Origin: Sulfurovaceae bacterium
Lineage (GTDB): Bacteria > Campylobacterota > Campylobacteria > Campylobacterales > Sulfurovaceae
Assembly (NCBI GenBank): GCA_029933395.1
Contig: JAOZOG010000071.1
Location: forward strand, 1 to 9,470
Direction: 5' to 3'
Length of the DNA: 9,470 bases
The position numbers and the translations under genes were made by a program. The first letter of the stretch is position 1, and the number at the start of each line of letters is the position of its first letter. The notes beneath the pieces are model-generated. The model made no database searches. It was not told the origin of the DNA and saw only the letters and a list, made by a program, of their open reading frames with translations. This document shows positions 1 to 6,306 of this stretch, in pieces.

Positions 1-81
1 CAGTTGCGAGCTAAGAATAGGGTGTATTTGGGCACCAGGAAAGAATGAAATGTGTTGCGAGATAGAGTATTGTAATGTTGT
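1..81. other. Non-coding stretch with degenerate 7-bp repeats
   Basis: No reading frame crosses this stretch: frame 1 has stops at 46-48 and 73-75, and frame 3 has stops at 12-14 and 63-65. The heptamer TTGCGAG occurs twice (4-10 and 55-61), each followed by a related purine-rich 7-mer. It resembles the better-kept heptamer array at 646-687 and looks like an older, decayed spacer of the same kind. No promoter or RNA gene is evident. Confidence 0.4.
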
Positions 82-95
82 TTGGGGATCTGTAG
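78..95 (+). repeat. Direct repeat, copy A: duplicate of the epsG-like 3' end
   Basis: These 18 bases match 619-636, the last codons of the truncated epsG-like frame including its TAG, at 17 of 18 positions. In this copy the same codons (L F G D L stop) fall in frame 3. The similarity goes on after the stop: 99-107 matches 641-649 at 8 of 9 positions, and 115-126 resembles 671-682 at 11 of 12. It appears to be the tail of a second gene copy left by duplication or unequal recombination. Confidence 0.6.
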
Positions 96-636
96 ATATC
101 GGGTTGTGTACCAGGAGCTATGTGTTCTGGGGGTTTTTCTCTATGAAAAAGGAATGGTATTGCTACTTCTGATGATTATCCCTATATTTTATGGCGCATG
201 GGATCTTTTGTTGGCCGATCGTCAGGAGACGCTTTGGAGGAGCTATGTTGAGGCCCGGATGGCATCTAGTGGAGCATATATCCGTGTCACAATGAACCTG
301 ATCCCTAGTCTGCTGCTGCTGGCGTACCGAAAAGAGTGGAAGCGGAGTTTTGATGATTATCACTTCTGGTTTTGGATTGCTATCGGGTCAATCATCTCTA
401 TAGGCTTCGTTACTATTGCTTCGACGGCAGTGGATCGAATCACACTTTACTTTATTCCGATACAGTTAATCGTATACTCTCGGTTGCCCTACCTGGCAAG
501 AAGGCAGATATCCCCACAAGCCATAAAGGCAATAATTGTATTGGTCTATGCAGTAGCTCTGTTTGTCTGGTTAAATTATGCTGATAATGCCTATGCTTGG
601 CTGCCCTATGGGAATATTTTGTTTGGGGATTTGTAG
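82..636 (+). pseudogene. EpsG/Wzy-like polysaccharide polymerase, N-terminally truncated remnant
   Basis: This reads as the C-terminal half of an EpsG-family multi-pass inner-membrane protein, thought to polymerise exopolysaccharide or O-antigen repeat units. Family-like signs are the block SSGAYIRV (62-69) followed by a hydrophobic helix and RKEWK, a helix at about 95-115, the DR...Y segment (119-123) leading to SRLPYL (133-138), another helix at about 150-165, and the ending WLPYGNILF. Full members have roughly 330-370 residues; only about 165 homologous residues remain. The open frame begins at a TTG with no ribosome binding site, and its first ~17 residues translate repeat-derived spacer. 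The recognisable part starts near 133. The in-frame ATGs at 154 and 172 also lack a well-placed Shine-Dalgarno. I therefore call it a broken gene rather than a short functional protein. The family call is from memory of its sequence pattern. Confidence 0.66.
619..636 (+). repeat. Direct repeat, copy B: 3' end of the epsG-like frame
   Basis: This is the coding partner of the repeat at 78-95, differing at one base. It encodes the last five residues and the stop of the truncated polymerase. With copy A it brackets the remnant, which is the arrangement expected if one tandem copy lost its 5' half in a recombination event. Confidence 0.6.
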
Positions 637-645
637 GAAGTCAGG

Positions 646-687
646 TTGTACGTTGCGTGCTGCGTGCTACGAGTTATGTGTTACGCA
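646..687. repeat. Tandem 7-bp repeat, six units, consensus YTRCGTG
   Basis: The units are TTGTACG, TTGCGTG, CTGCGTG, CTACGAG, TTATGTG and TTACGCA: six contiguous heptamers filling 42 bp. The related stretch 104-131 after copy A shows the same period (TTGTGTA, CCAGGAG, CTATGTG, TTCTGGG) with two fewer units. It lies between the polymerase stop and the toxin-antitoxin promoter and has no coding potential. Confidence 0.6.
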
Positions 688-746
688 ATGATGGTGAGGG
701 ATAATGGAGCGTTGAGCGCCTGGTACCTAATGTTAGAGTGTCATCA

Positions 747-775
747 TTGACTTCTGGAATTCTTTTGGATAGAAT
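747..775 (+). promoter_or_regulatory. Sigma-70-type promoter of yefM-yoeB
   Basis: TTGACT at 747-752 and TAGAAT at 770-775 are separated by exactly 17 bp, a near-consensus arrangement. Transcription would start near 782, within the palindrome at 775-790, giving a leader of about 20 nt before the yefM ATG at 804. Confidence 0.68.
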
Positions 776-790
776 GACAATATATTGTCA
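775..790. promoter_or_regulatory. Perfect 16-bp palindrome, likely operator for YefM or YefM-YoeB
   Basis: TGACAATATATTGTCA equals its own reverse complement. It begins on the last base of the -10 element and spans the predicted transcription start, so a protein bound here would block the polymerase. YefM/Phd-family antitoxins are known to repress their own operons by binding palindromes at the promoter; that YefM binds this one is inferred from position. Confidence 0.66.
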
Positions 791-803
791 ATAGGAGTTG
801 AAT

Positions 804-1055
804 ATGCAGGCAATTTTTTATTCACAGGCGAGGAATAATCTCAGGAGTTTGATAGACAAAGTGTGCGGTGATTTTGATGAATATATCATTACAACAAAGG
901 ATAATAAATCGGCGGTGTTGATATCTTATGATGAATACAGTGCTATGAAAGAGACCATGTATCTCCTCTCTTCAAAAAATAACAGAGACAGGCTCTTGGA
1001 TGCAGTAGAGCAGATAGACAAGCTAAAGTTCACCACCAAAGAACTGAATATATGA
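804..1055 (+). CDS. yefM: YefM-type antitoxin (Phd/YefM family)
   Basis: An 83-residue protein beginning MQAIFYSQARNNL. This matches the N-terminal DNA-binding Phd/YefM fold (start region 'Y-S-xAR-xNL', then YIITTKDNKSAVLISYDEY and ETMYLLSS). The C-terminal third is charged and would wrap around and neutralise the YoeB toxin. I chose ATG 804 because AGGAG at 793-797 lies 6 nt upstream; the TTG at 798 in the same frame touches that Shine-Dalgarno and is unlikely. The stop overlaps the toxin start (ATGA), giving the antitoxin-first translational coupling usual for this family. Expression is likely autorepressed through the palindrome at 775-790. The sequence is clearly more AT-rich than asnB downstream. 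Confidence 0.92.
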   Translation: MQAIFYSQARNNLRSLIDKVCGDFDEYIITTKDNKSAVLISYDEYSAMKETMYLLSSKNNRDRLLDAVEQIDKLKFTTKELNI

Positions 1056-1312
1056 TCATAGGTTTTGCTGATAGGGGATGGGAAGACTATCAATATTGGG
1101 CAGAAAATGATAAAAAAATTTTAAAAAGAATCAATTTGCTGTTAAATGACATCAAGAGAAATCCAGATGATAGCAATGGGCTAGGCAAGCCCGAGAGACT
1201 GAAAGAGAATTTCCGCGGGTATATTTCCAGAAGAATTACTTCTGAGCACCGTTTGGTATATAAAATAATAGATGAATTAATCGTAGTGGCGCAATGCAGA
1301 TATCATTATTGA
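1052..1312 (+). CDS. yoeB: YoeB-type toxin, ribosome-dependent mRNA endonuclease
   Basis: An 86-residue RelE-superfamily toxin. Members bind the ribosomal A site and cut mRNA; YefM inhibits them. The sequence has W10-E-D-Y-x-Y-W16, NLLLNDIKRNP, GKPERLK (45-51), SRRIT (59-63), EHRLVYK (65-71) and the ending CRYHY. Residues matching the E. coli YoeB catalytic set are all present: E48, R67, H85 and Y86. The length agrees with the family (84-86 aa). It overlaps yefM by 4 nt and has only a weak Shine-Dalgarno of its own, so translation is probably coupled. It looks intact and potentially active. G+C is very low in part (15 of 60 bases at 1081-1140) against 36 of 60 at 1741-1800 in asnB, which suggests separate acquisition. 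Confidence 0.95.
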   Translation: MIIGFADRGWEDYQYWAENDKKILKRINLLLNDIKRNPDDSNGLGKPERLKENFRGYISRRITSEHRLVYKIIDELIVVAQCRYHY

Positions 1313-1336
1313 CTATTTATAATCGTAGACAATGAT
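1309..1336 (+). promoter_or_regulatory. Possible weak promoter for asnB
   Basis: TTGACT at 1309-1314 overlaps the yoeB stop and is followed after 16 bp by AATGAT (1331-1336), a four-of-six match to the -10 consensus. It would give a leader of roughly 20 nt ahead of asnB. The -10 is poor, so read-through from yoeB is equally possible. Confidence 0.25.
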
Positions 1337-1364
1337 ATTTATGTAATAGCAAAAAGATTGAAAG

Positions 1365-3272
1365 ATGTGTGGCATAGTAGGTTTCATCGGCAGGGAACGG
1401 CAGGACGATATCACAGAAAGAATGCTCGAGATTCAGGCTTATCGCGGTCCTGATGATAGGGGTATGTTTGCAGAACAGGTGGGAGAAAAGTATATCCATC
1501 TCGGCCACAATCGTCTCTCCATCCAGGATCTCTCCTCTCACGGGCATCAGCCCTTTGTCTCCGACTGCGGGAACTTTGTCATCGTGTATAACGGTGAAGT
1601 CTACAACTTCAAGAGCATTCGCTCGGAACTGGAAAAACTGGGGTACCGATTCGTCTCCGCAAGCGATACCGAAGTGATCCTCTACGCCTACAAGGCGTGG
1701 GGGATGGCGTGTCTGGAAAAATTCATCGGGATGTTCGCCTTTGCCCTGCTGGACAAAGAGGAGCAGAAACTGATCCTGGTGCGCGACAGAGCCGGCGTGA
1801 AGCCGCTCTACCATTATTGGGATGGGGATACGTTTCTTTTTGCTTCTGAGCTGAAATCTTTTCACGAACATCCCGCCTTCCAAAAAAAGCTCAACAAAGA
1901 AGTGCTCCCCTACTACTTCCAGTTCGGCTACATTCCCGCACCCCATACAATTTTCAAACATACCCACAAGCTCGAACCCGGCCACTACCTGGAATTTGAC
2001 ATTCAAAATTCAACATTCAAAATTACCCCATACTGGAGTGTGGATGCCTGCTACGAAGCAGAGAAGTTCGACAAGAGTGAAACAGAGATACTCGATGATC
2101 TCGAAACACTGCTGAGCGATGCGGTGGAGCTGCGAATGGTAGCGGATGTGCCAGTGGGAGTCTTCCTGAGCGGAGGGTACGACTCGTCGCTGGTGACAGC
2201 GCTGCTCGCCCAAAACCACAAAGAGAAACTGCGTACCTTTACGATAGGGTTTCACGATAAAAACTATAACGAAGCAGCGCATGCCAAAACCGTAGCTGAC
2301 TACTTCGGTACGGAGCATGCCGAATACTACGTCTCCAAAGAGGATATGCTCAAAAGAGTGGAGTCACTGCCATTTTATTACGATGAACCCTTCGGTGACA
2401 GTTCGGCACTTCCAACGATGGTCGTGTCAGAGCTGGCGAGAAAGGATGTCACTGTGGCACTCTCGGCAGATGGCGGAGATGAGGCGTTTTGCGGGTATAG
2501 CAAGTACTTTTTTCTGGAGAGATTCTCCTCTCTTTTCTCCTCCGACTTCAAAAAAAGTATCCTGAGAGGTATCCTGAGCAGTGTCAGCGAAAAGAGTGCA
2601 AGCCACATCAATGCGATACTGCCTAAAAAGCTGAGACAAACCAATGTGCGTGACAAATACAATAAATTCAGGCGGGCAATCGAGGCTGACTCCCCTGAAG
2701 CTATGTTCCTACAGGCTTCGTCATATGTGGAGAGCGGAGAGGCTGATCGGCTGCTGAAGATAGCGCGTGATACGATCATCTATCAGAACTTTTCGATGCA
2801 GCCGGATCGTGAGCTGATGGATGAGATGATGCGCGTAGACTACAAGAGCTTTATGGTCGACGATGTTCTCACCAAGGTGGACCGTGCGACGATGAGTGTC
2901 AGCCTGGAGGGCCGCGAACCACTGCTGGATCATCGCATCATCGAATATATGGCGAGAGTGCCTGTCTCCCAGAAATACAAAAACCGACAGGGAAAATACC
3001 TCTCCAGAGAGATACTCTACCGTCATATCCCGCGAGCCATCGTCGACAAACCCAAATCAGGCTTTCAAATCCCTCTACAGGAATGGCTGCATGGGGATCT
3101 GAGCCATCTTGTAGAGAAGTATCTCGATCCCTCGAGAGTTGACGATGAGATCTTCGACCCTGACGAAATCCAAAAGATCAAAGAGGAGCTGCAATCGGGA
3201 TACCGCAACAATGCGAGTAAAGTGTGGTTTGTGATTATGTATGAGATGTGGAGGGAGAGGTGGTTTGCTTAA
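1365..3272 (+). CDS. asnB: Asparagine synthase (glutamine-hydrolysing), surface-polysaccharide type
   Basis: A 635-residue two-domain amidotransferase. The N-terminal class II glutaminase domain has its nucleophile Cys2 directly after Met1, with RGPDDRG (27-33), GHNRLSI (47-53), YNGEVYN (75-81) and SDTE (100-103). The C-terminal ATP-pyrophosphatase/synthetase domain has the PP-loop SGGYDSS (269-275), DEPFGDSSALPT (340-351) and LSADGGDEAFCGY (366-378). It should hydrolyse glutamine and use the ammonia to amidate an AMP-activated carboxylate. The start is fixed by Cys2. Family members in polysaccharide loci are often thought to amidate sugar acids or related groups rather than make free asparagine; which applies here is inference. 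The PP-loop has Tyr where Leu is common. A 7-bp tandem repeat (about 1994-2021) encodes part of the interdomain linker (211-220). Only 22 nt separate it from the YdcF-like gene, so the two probably share a transcript. Confidence 0.94.
   Translation: MCGIVGFIGRERQDDITERMLEIQAYRGPDDRGMFAEQVGEKYIHLGHNRLSIQDLSSHGHQPFVSDCGNFVIVYNGEVYNFKSIRSELEKLGYRFVSASDTEVILYAYKAWGMACLEKFIGMFAFALLDKEEQKLILVRDRAGVKPLYHYWDGDTFLFASELKSFHEHPAFQKKLNKEVLPYYFQFGYIPAPHTIFKHTHKLEPGHYLEFDIQNSTFKITPYWSVDACYEAEKFDKSETEILDDLETLLSDAVELRMVADVPVGVFLSGGYDSSLVTALLAQNHKEKLRTFTIGFHDKNYNEAAHAKTVADYFGTEHAEYYVSKEDMLKRVESLPFYYDEPFGDSSALPTMVVSELARKDVTVALSADGGDEAFCGYSKYFFLERFSSLFSSDFKKSILRGILSSVSEKSASHINAILPKKLRQTNVRDKYNKFRRAIEADSPEAMFLQASSYVESGEADRLLKIARDTIIYQNFSMQPDRELMDEMMRVDYKSFMVDDVLTKVDRATMSVSLEGREPLLDHRIIEYMARVPVSQKYKNRQGKYLSREILYRHIPRAIVDKPKSGFQIPLQEWLHGDLSHLVEKYLDPSRVDDEIFDPDEIQKIKEELQSGYRNNASKVWFVIMYEMWRERWFA
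1994..2021 (+). repeat. 7-bp tandem repeat inside asnB
   Basis: Three near-identical heptamers, ATTCAAA, ATTCAAC and ATTCAAA (2001-2021), follow a weaker fourth unit, ATTTGAC (1994-2000). They encode F-D-I-Q-N-S-T-F-K in the linker between the glutaminase and synthetase domains, a spot of variable sequence in the family. A change of one unit would shift the reading frame. Confidence 0.6.
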
Positions 3273-3294
3273 CGGAAGGCAAAAGTGGGTGAAG

Positions 3295-3882
3295 ATGCTA
3301 AAAATCGCTTTTTTTATTCTTTTTATGCTGATACCCTTCACATTACTGAACTATGGCAAATGGCTGGATGCGACAGAAAAGCCGGTCAAGTCCGATATCA
3401 TCGTCTGCCTGGGCGGAGGAACGTACCAAAGGCTGATCAGGTCCAAAGAGCTGCTCGATGCCGGATATGCGGAAAAAAATCTAATTCTTCTCGTGGGGGA
3501 GGCCAACTACAATGAACGTTATGTCGAAAAACACTATCCGGACCTTCCGACTATCGTGGATGAGCGGCCCAAAAACACTGCCCAGGAGATACGTTTCGTC
3601 AAAGAGTTTTTGAAAGAGCACAACTACAAAAGTGCACTGATCGTGACTGACCCTCCACACTCCAGAAGAGCCAGCCTGCTCGCTTCCCTGATACTGGTCG
3701 GGGATGACAGGACTCTGCATTTGCATTTTGTCGACAGTGGTGTCAGGTGGTGGAACAGGGAACAGTACTGGAAAAATAAAAAGTCATGGGGCTTCGTCAA
3801 AGCGGAAACTCTCCGCATTATCTATACGCTGCTCTTTTCCGCCAATTTTCGATACAGTAAAACTTTGACCGATTATCGATGA
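3295..3882 (+). CDS. DUF218 / YdcF-like membrane-anchored protein
   Basis: A 195-residue protein (from ATG 3295) with a single N-terminal hydrophobic segment (about 4-19, signal anchor) and a DUF218 domain of the ElyC/SanA/YdcF family. Visible family marks are DIIVCLGGG (34-42), R49, the RSKELLDAGYA stretch (49-59), ILLVGE (64-69), RPKNTAQE (91-98) and TDPPHSRRA (118-126). DUF218 proteins are linked to envelope polysaccharide or peptidoglycan metabolism, but the biochemical activity is unsettled, so I give no specific function. The start is uncertain: GTG 3289 in the same frame has GGAAGG (3274-3279) 9 nt upstream, while ATG 3295 is the stronger start codon; the difference is two residues. 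The frame is also open further upstream to ATG 3241, but that overlaps asnB and would put charged residues before the membrane segment. Confidence 0.82.
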   Translation: MLKIAFFILFMLIPFTLLNYGKWLDATEKPVKSDIIVCLGGGTYQRLIRSKELLDAGYAEKNLILLVGEANYNERYVEKHYPDLPTIVDERPKNTAQEIRFVKEFLKEHNYKSALIVTDPPHSRRASLLASLILVGDDRTLHLHFVDSGVRWWNREQYWKNKKSWGFVKAETLRIIYTLLFSANFRYSKTLTDYR

Positions 3883-3899
3883 ATTAAAGCAGGAAAGGA

Positions 3900-3905
3900 T
3901 ATAAT
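3900..3905 (+). promoter_or_regulatory. Possible -10 element before the glycosyltransferase pair
   Basis: A perfect TATAAT lies in the AT-rich 76-nt gap after the YdcF-like gene. I see no good -35 at 16-18 bp, so the promoter call is tentative. If real it would give a leader of about 45 nt containing a small hairpin (arms 3924-3931 and 3937-3943, one bulged G, 5-nt loop). Confidence 0.3.
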
Positions 3906-3958
3906 TAGCCACAATATAGAGTTCTGGGATAGATTTTATCCAGTGAAAATGGGAGAGA

Positions 3959-5089
3959 ATGGGCAAAAAAACTGTTGCGATCGTTATCAATACCTCTTGG
4001 AATATCTATAACTTCCGCATCAGTTTAATGGGAGCCCTGAAAAAGCAGGGCTATAGAGTTGTCGCAATTGCTCCCAGGGATGAGTATTCTGGCAAGATTG
4101 AAGAAGCAGGGTATGAACACTTCTCTATCGATATCAACAATAAAGGCACCAACCCTTTCGAAGATCTTGGATTGGTCATTTCATTTTATAAACTCTATAA
4201 AGAAGTGGCCCCGGATATCCTGCTGGAGTACACGATCAAACCGAATATTTACGGCTCCATTGCTGCGAAGATGCTCGGTATTCCCGTCATTAGCAATATC
4301 ACCGGACTCGGTACGGTTTTTCTCAGCGACAACTTCTCTTCGAAGATAGCACGACAACTCTACCGTGTGGCACTGGGCATACCCAAAAAAGTCTTTTTCC
4401 AAAATATTCACGACAAAGAGCATTTCGTCAAGTCAGGACTGGTGCGTGAAGAGATCGCGGAGATGATCCCCGGTTCCGGTATCAATACGCGGAAATTCGC
4501 TCCCGCAGAACGGAAAAAAGACAGCGATGGCGTCTTTCGCTTTTTGTTTATCGCAAGACTGCTCAGGGACAAGGGACTGGTCGAGTTTGTCGATGTGGCG
4601 AAGCGTAACAAGAAACGAAAAGTTCATAGCAGAAATCTGGAGTTCTCAATCCTGGGAAGCTACTACGCAGGGAATCCTACGGCGATCACACAGGATGAGA
4701 TGAAGCGGTGGGAAAAGGATGAGCTTGTCACCTATCTCGGCGAGAGCGACGATGTGGCATCCCATATCGCCGATGCCGACTGCGTCGTACTACCTTCATA
4801 TCGTGAGGGATTATCGAAAGTACTGCTGGAAGCTGCGAGTATGGCGAAGCCGATCATCGCAGCAGATGTCCCGGGCTGCAGAGAGGTCGTAGACGATGGT
4901 ATCAACGGCTTTTTGTGCTGCGCAAAAGATGCAGCCTCTCTGGCTGAACAGATAGAGAAGATGATAGCATTGAGTGATGACGAGAGAGAGAAGATGGGAA
5001 AAAAGGGGCGCGAAAAGGTGTTACGCGAATTTGACGAGAAGATCGTCATAGAGAAATACGAGGAAGCGATCCAAGAGCTGTTGGGATGA
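3959..5089 (+). CDS. GT4-type glycosyltransferase
   Basis: A 376-residue GT-B fold glycosyltransferase, probably acting at the cytoplasmic face of the inner membrane on a lipid-linked sugar. The N-terminal acceptor half has NIYNFRISL (15-23), LEYTIKPNIYGSIAAK (89-104) and ITGLGTVF (114-121). The donor-nucleotide half has the phosphate-binding R200 and K205 (FIARLLRDKG), PGSGINT (171-177) and the E-x7-E motif E283...E291 in PSYREGLSKVLLEA. The pattern resembles PglA-like and O-antigen HexNAc transferases, but donor and linkage cannot be read from sequence. A GGGAG element lies just upstream of ATG 3959 with short spacing. The stop overlaps the next gene's ATG by 4 nt (ATGA), so the two transferases are translationally coupled and probably act in the same pathway. 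Confidence 0.92.
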   Translation: MGKKTVAIVINTSWNIYNFRISLMGALKKQGYRVVAIAPRDEYSGKIEEAGYEHFSIDINNKGTNPFEDLGLVISFYKLYKEVAPDILLEYTIKPNIYGSIAAKMLGIPVISNITGLGTVFLSDNFSSKIARQLYRVALGIPKKVFFQNIHDKEHFVKSGLVREEIAEMIPGSGINTRKFAPAERKKDSDGVFRFLFIARLLRDKGLVEFVDVAKRNKKRKVHSRNLEFSILGSYYAGNPTAITQDEMKRWEKDELVTYLGESDDVASHIADADCVVLPSYREGLSKVLLEAASMAKPIIAADVPGCREVVDDGINGFLCCAKDAASLAEQIEKMIALSDDEREKMGKKGREKVLREFDEKIVIEKYEEAIQELLG

Positions 5090-6306
5090 AATGCCTCTTT
5101 GTGCATGACCATATCTATCTGACAAAAGCAGGAAAGGTACATTCCAATACTTTTTCTTATGCGCTCCTGAAGCAGTATGTCGATATCTTCGGCGAAGTGA
5201 CTGTCGTGGCGCGTCATCGGGAGGTAGATTCGGCTGTCGGCCTGCCCCCTGCAAAAGGAGAGGGGATCTCCTTCGTCTTTCTGGAGAGCATTTCGTCGAT
5301 AAACTCCTACTTCGGGCGAAGACAGCAGCATAGCAAAAAAATCCGTGAGTTGCTCGATGAACACACGGCCATCATCGTCCGACTCCCAAGCGAACTGGGG
5401 CTGATGACGGCAAAGATCGCATACACAATGCAGAAAAGTTACCTGGCCGAAGTCGTGGGGTGTGGATGGGATGCGATGCGATACTATGGCGGCTGGCAGT
5501 CGAAACTCTATGCACCGTTTCTATTCCGGAAAATGAGAGAGGCCGTAAAAAAAGCGGACTATGTCAGCTATGTGACGCAGCATTTTCTGCAAAAAAGATA
5601 TCCGGCGGCCAAAGATGCGGAAGTACTCGCTGCATCGGATGTACTGCTGCCTCCACTTGACGAAAAAATACTCTCCCGGCGAATCTCAAAAATCAGAAAC
5701 ATGAAAAAGAGGCTCGTTCTGGGAACGATCGCCAATCTCAATATCCAATACAAGGGGGTCGATGTCGCACTGAAGGCTATGGCAGAAGTGCAGCATCATC
5801 ACCGGGATATCAGCATCGAATACCGTATCGCAGGAGGCGGTGACTCCACTTCATATGAAGTACTGGCCGGAAAGCTTGGCCTGGAGGGGCGTATTCATTT
5901 CGATGGCCTGCTCACCGGCGGCAGGGAGATTTTCGACTGGCTCGACAAGATCGATATCTATCTGCAGCCAAGTTATCAGGAGGGTCTGCCCCGATCACTT
6001 GTCGAAGCGATAAGCAGAGCATGTCCGGCCATCGGATCCTCGGCCGGAGGGATACCTGAACTACTGAACATCAATGCTCTTTTTCCAAGAGGAGAGAGTT
6101 CAATGCTGGCTGAAAAAATCGGGGGGTTGATCCTGAATAGCGATGCAATGGCTGCTGAAGCAAAAGAGAATTTCGACACAGCCAGACAATATCAAAAACG
6201 GATTCTTGAACCAAAAAGAAGACAATTTCTTCTAAAATATGCGGGACACAGCAGCCAAAGTATCAATGGAACAGATACTTTTTTGCCAACAGAAACGGGC
6301 GGATAA
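5086..6306 (+). CDS. GT4-type glycosyltransferase (second of a coupled pair)
   Basis: A 406-residue GT-B fold transferase. The N-terminus, MKCLFVHDHIYLTKAGKVHS, is a Rossmann-type start with an acceptor-side loop. The C-terminal donor domain shows IANLNIQYKGVD (215-226, with K223 at the usual phosphate-contact lysine), RIAGGG (247-252) and the E-x7-E motif E299...E307 within PSYQEGLPRSLVEA, followed by SSAGGIPELL. It is homologous only at fold level to the upstream transferase, so it likely adds a different sugar. The last 14 or so codons lie over the 3' end of the opposite-strand gene; the C-terminal tail (about 380-406) is polar and unlike a catalytic segment, so the overlap has probably been tolerated there. 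No terminator fits between the two converging genes. Confidence 0.92.
   Translation: MKCLFVHDHIYLTKAGKVHSNTFSYALLKQYVDIFGEVTVVARHREVDSAVGLPPAKGEGISFVFLESISSINSYFGRRQQHSKKIRELLDEHTAIIVRLPSELGLMTAKIAYTMQKSYLAEVVGCGWDAMRYYGGWQSKLYAPFLFRKMREAVKKADYVSYVTQHFLQKRYPAAKDAEVLAASDVLLPPLDEKILSRRISKIRNMKKRLVLGTIANLNIQYKGVDVALKAMAEVQHHHRDISIEYRIAGGGDSTSYEVLAGKLGLEGRIHFDGLLTGGREIFDWLDKIDIYLQPSYQEGLPRSLVEAISRACPAIGSSAGGIPELLNINALFPRGESSMLAEKIGGLILNSDAMAAEAKENFDTARQYQKRILEPKRRQFLLKYAGHSSQSINGTDTFLPTETGG

Noticed and set aside
82..135. TTG 82 as the genuine start of a small membrane protein
   Set aside because: There is no Shine-Dalgarno, and the first ~17 codons are the spacer sequence that also follows the other copy of the gene's 3' end, read in a different frame from the one that encodes those codons.
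646..687. Repeat array as a CRISPR
   Set aside because: Contiguous 7-bp units without spacers; not the 28-37 bp repeat and spacer pattern.
1317..2006. A 229-codon open frame on the minus strand
   Set aside because: Antisense to the glutaminase domain of asnB, with no recognisable fold and no promoter or Shine-Dalgarno.
4732..5364. A 210-codon open frame on the minus strand spanning two glycosyltransferases
   Set aside because: It crosses two well-supported genes on the opposite strand and has a low-complexity Ser-rich product.
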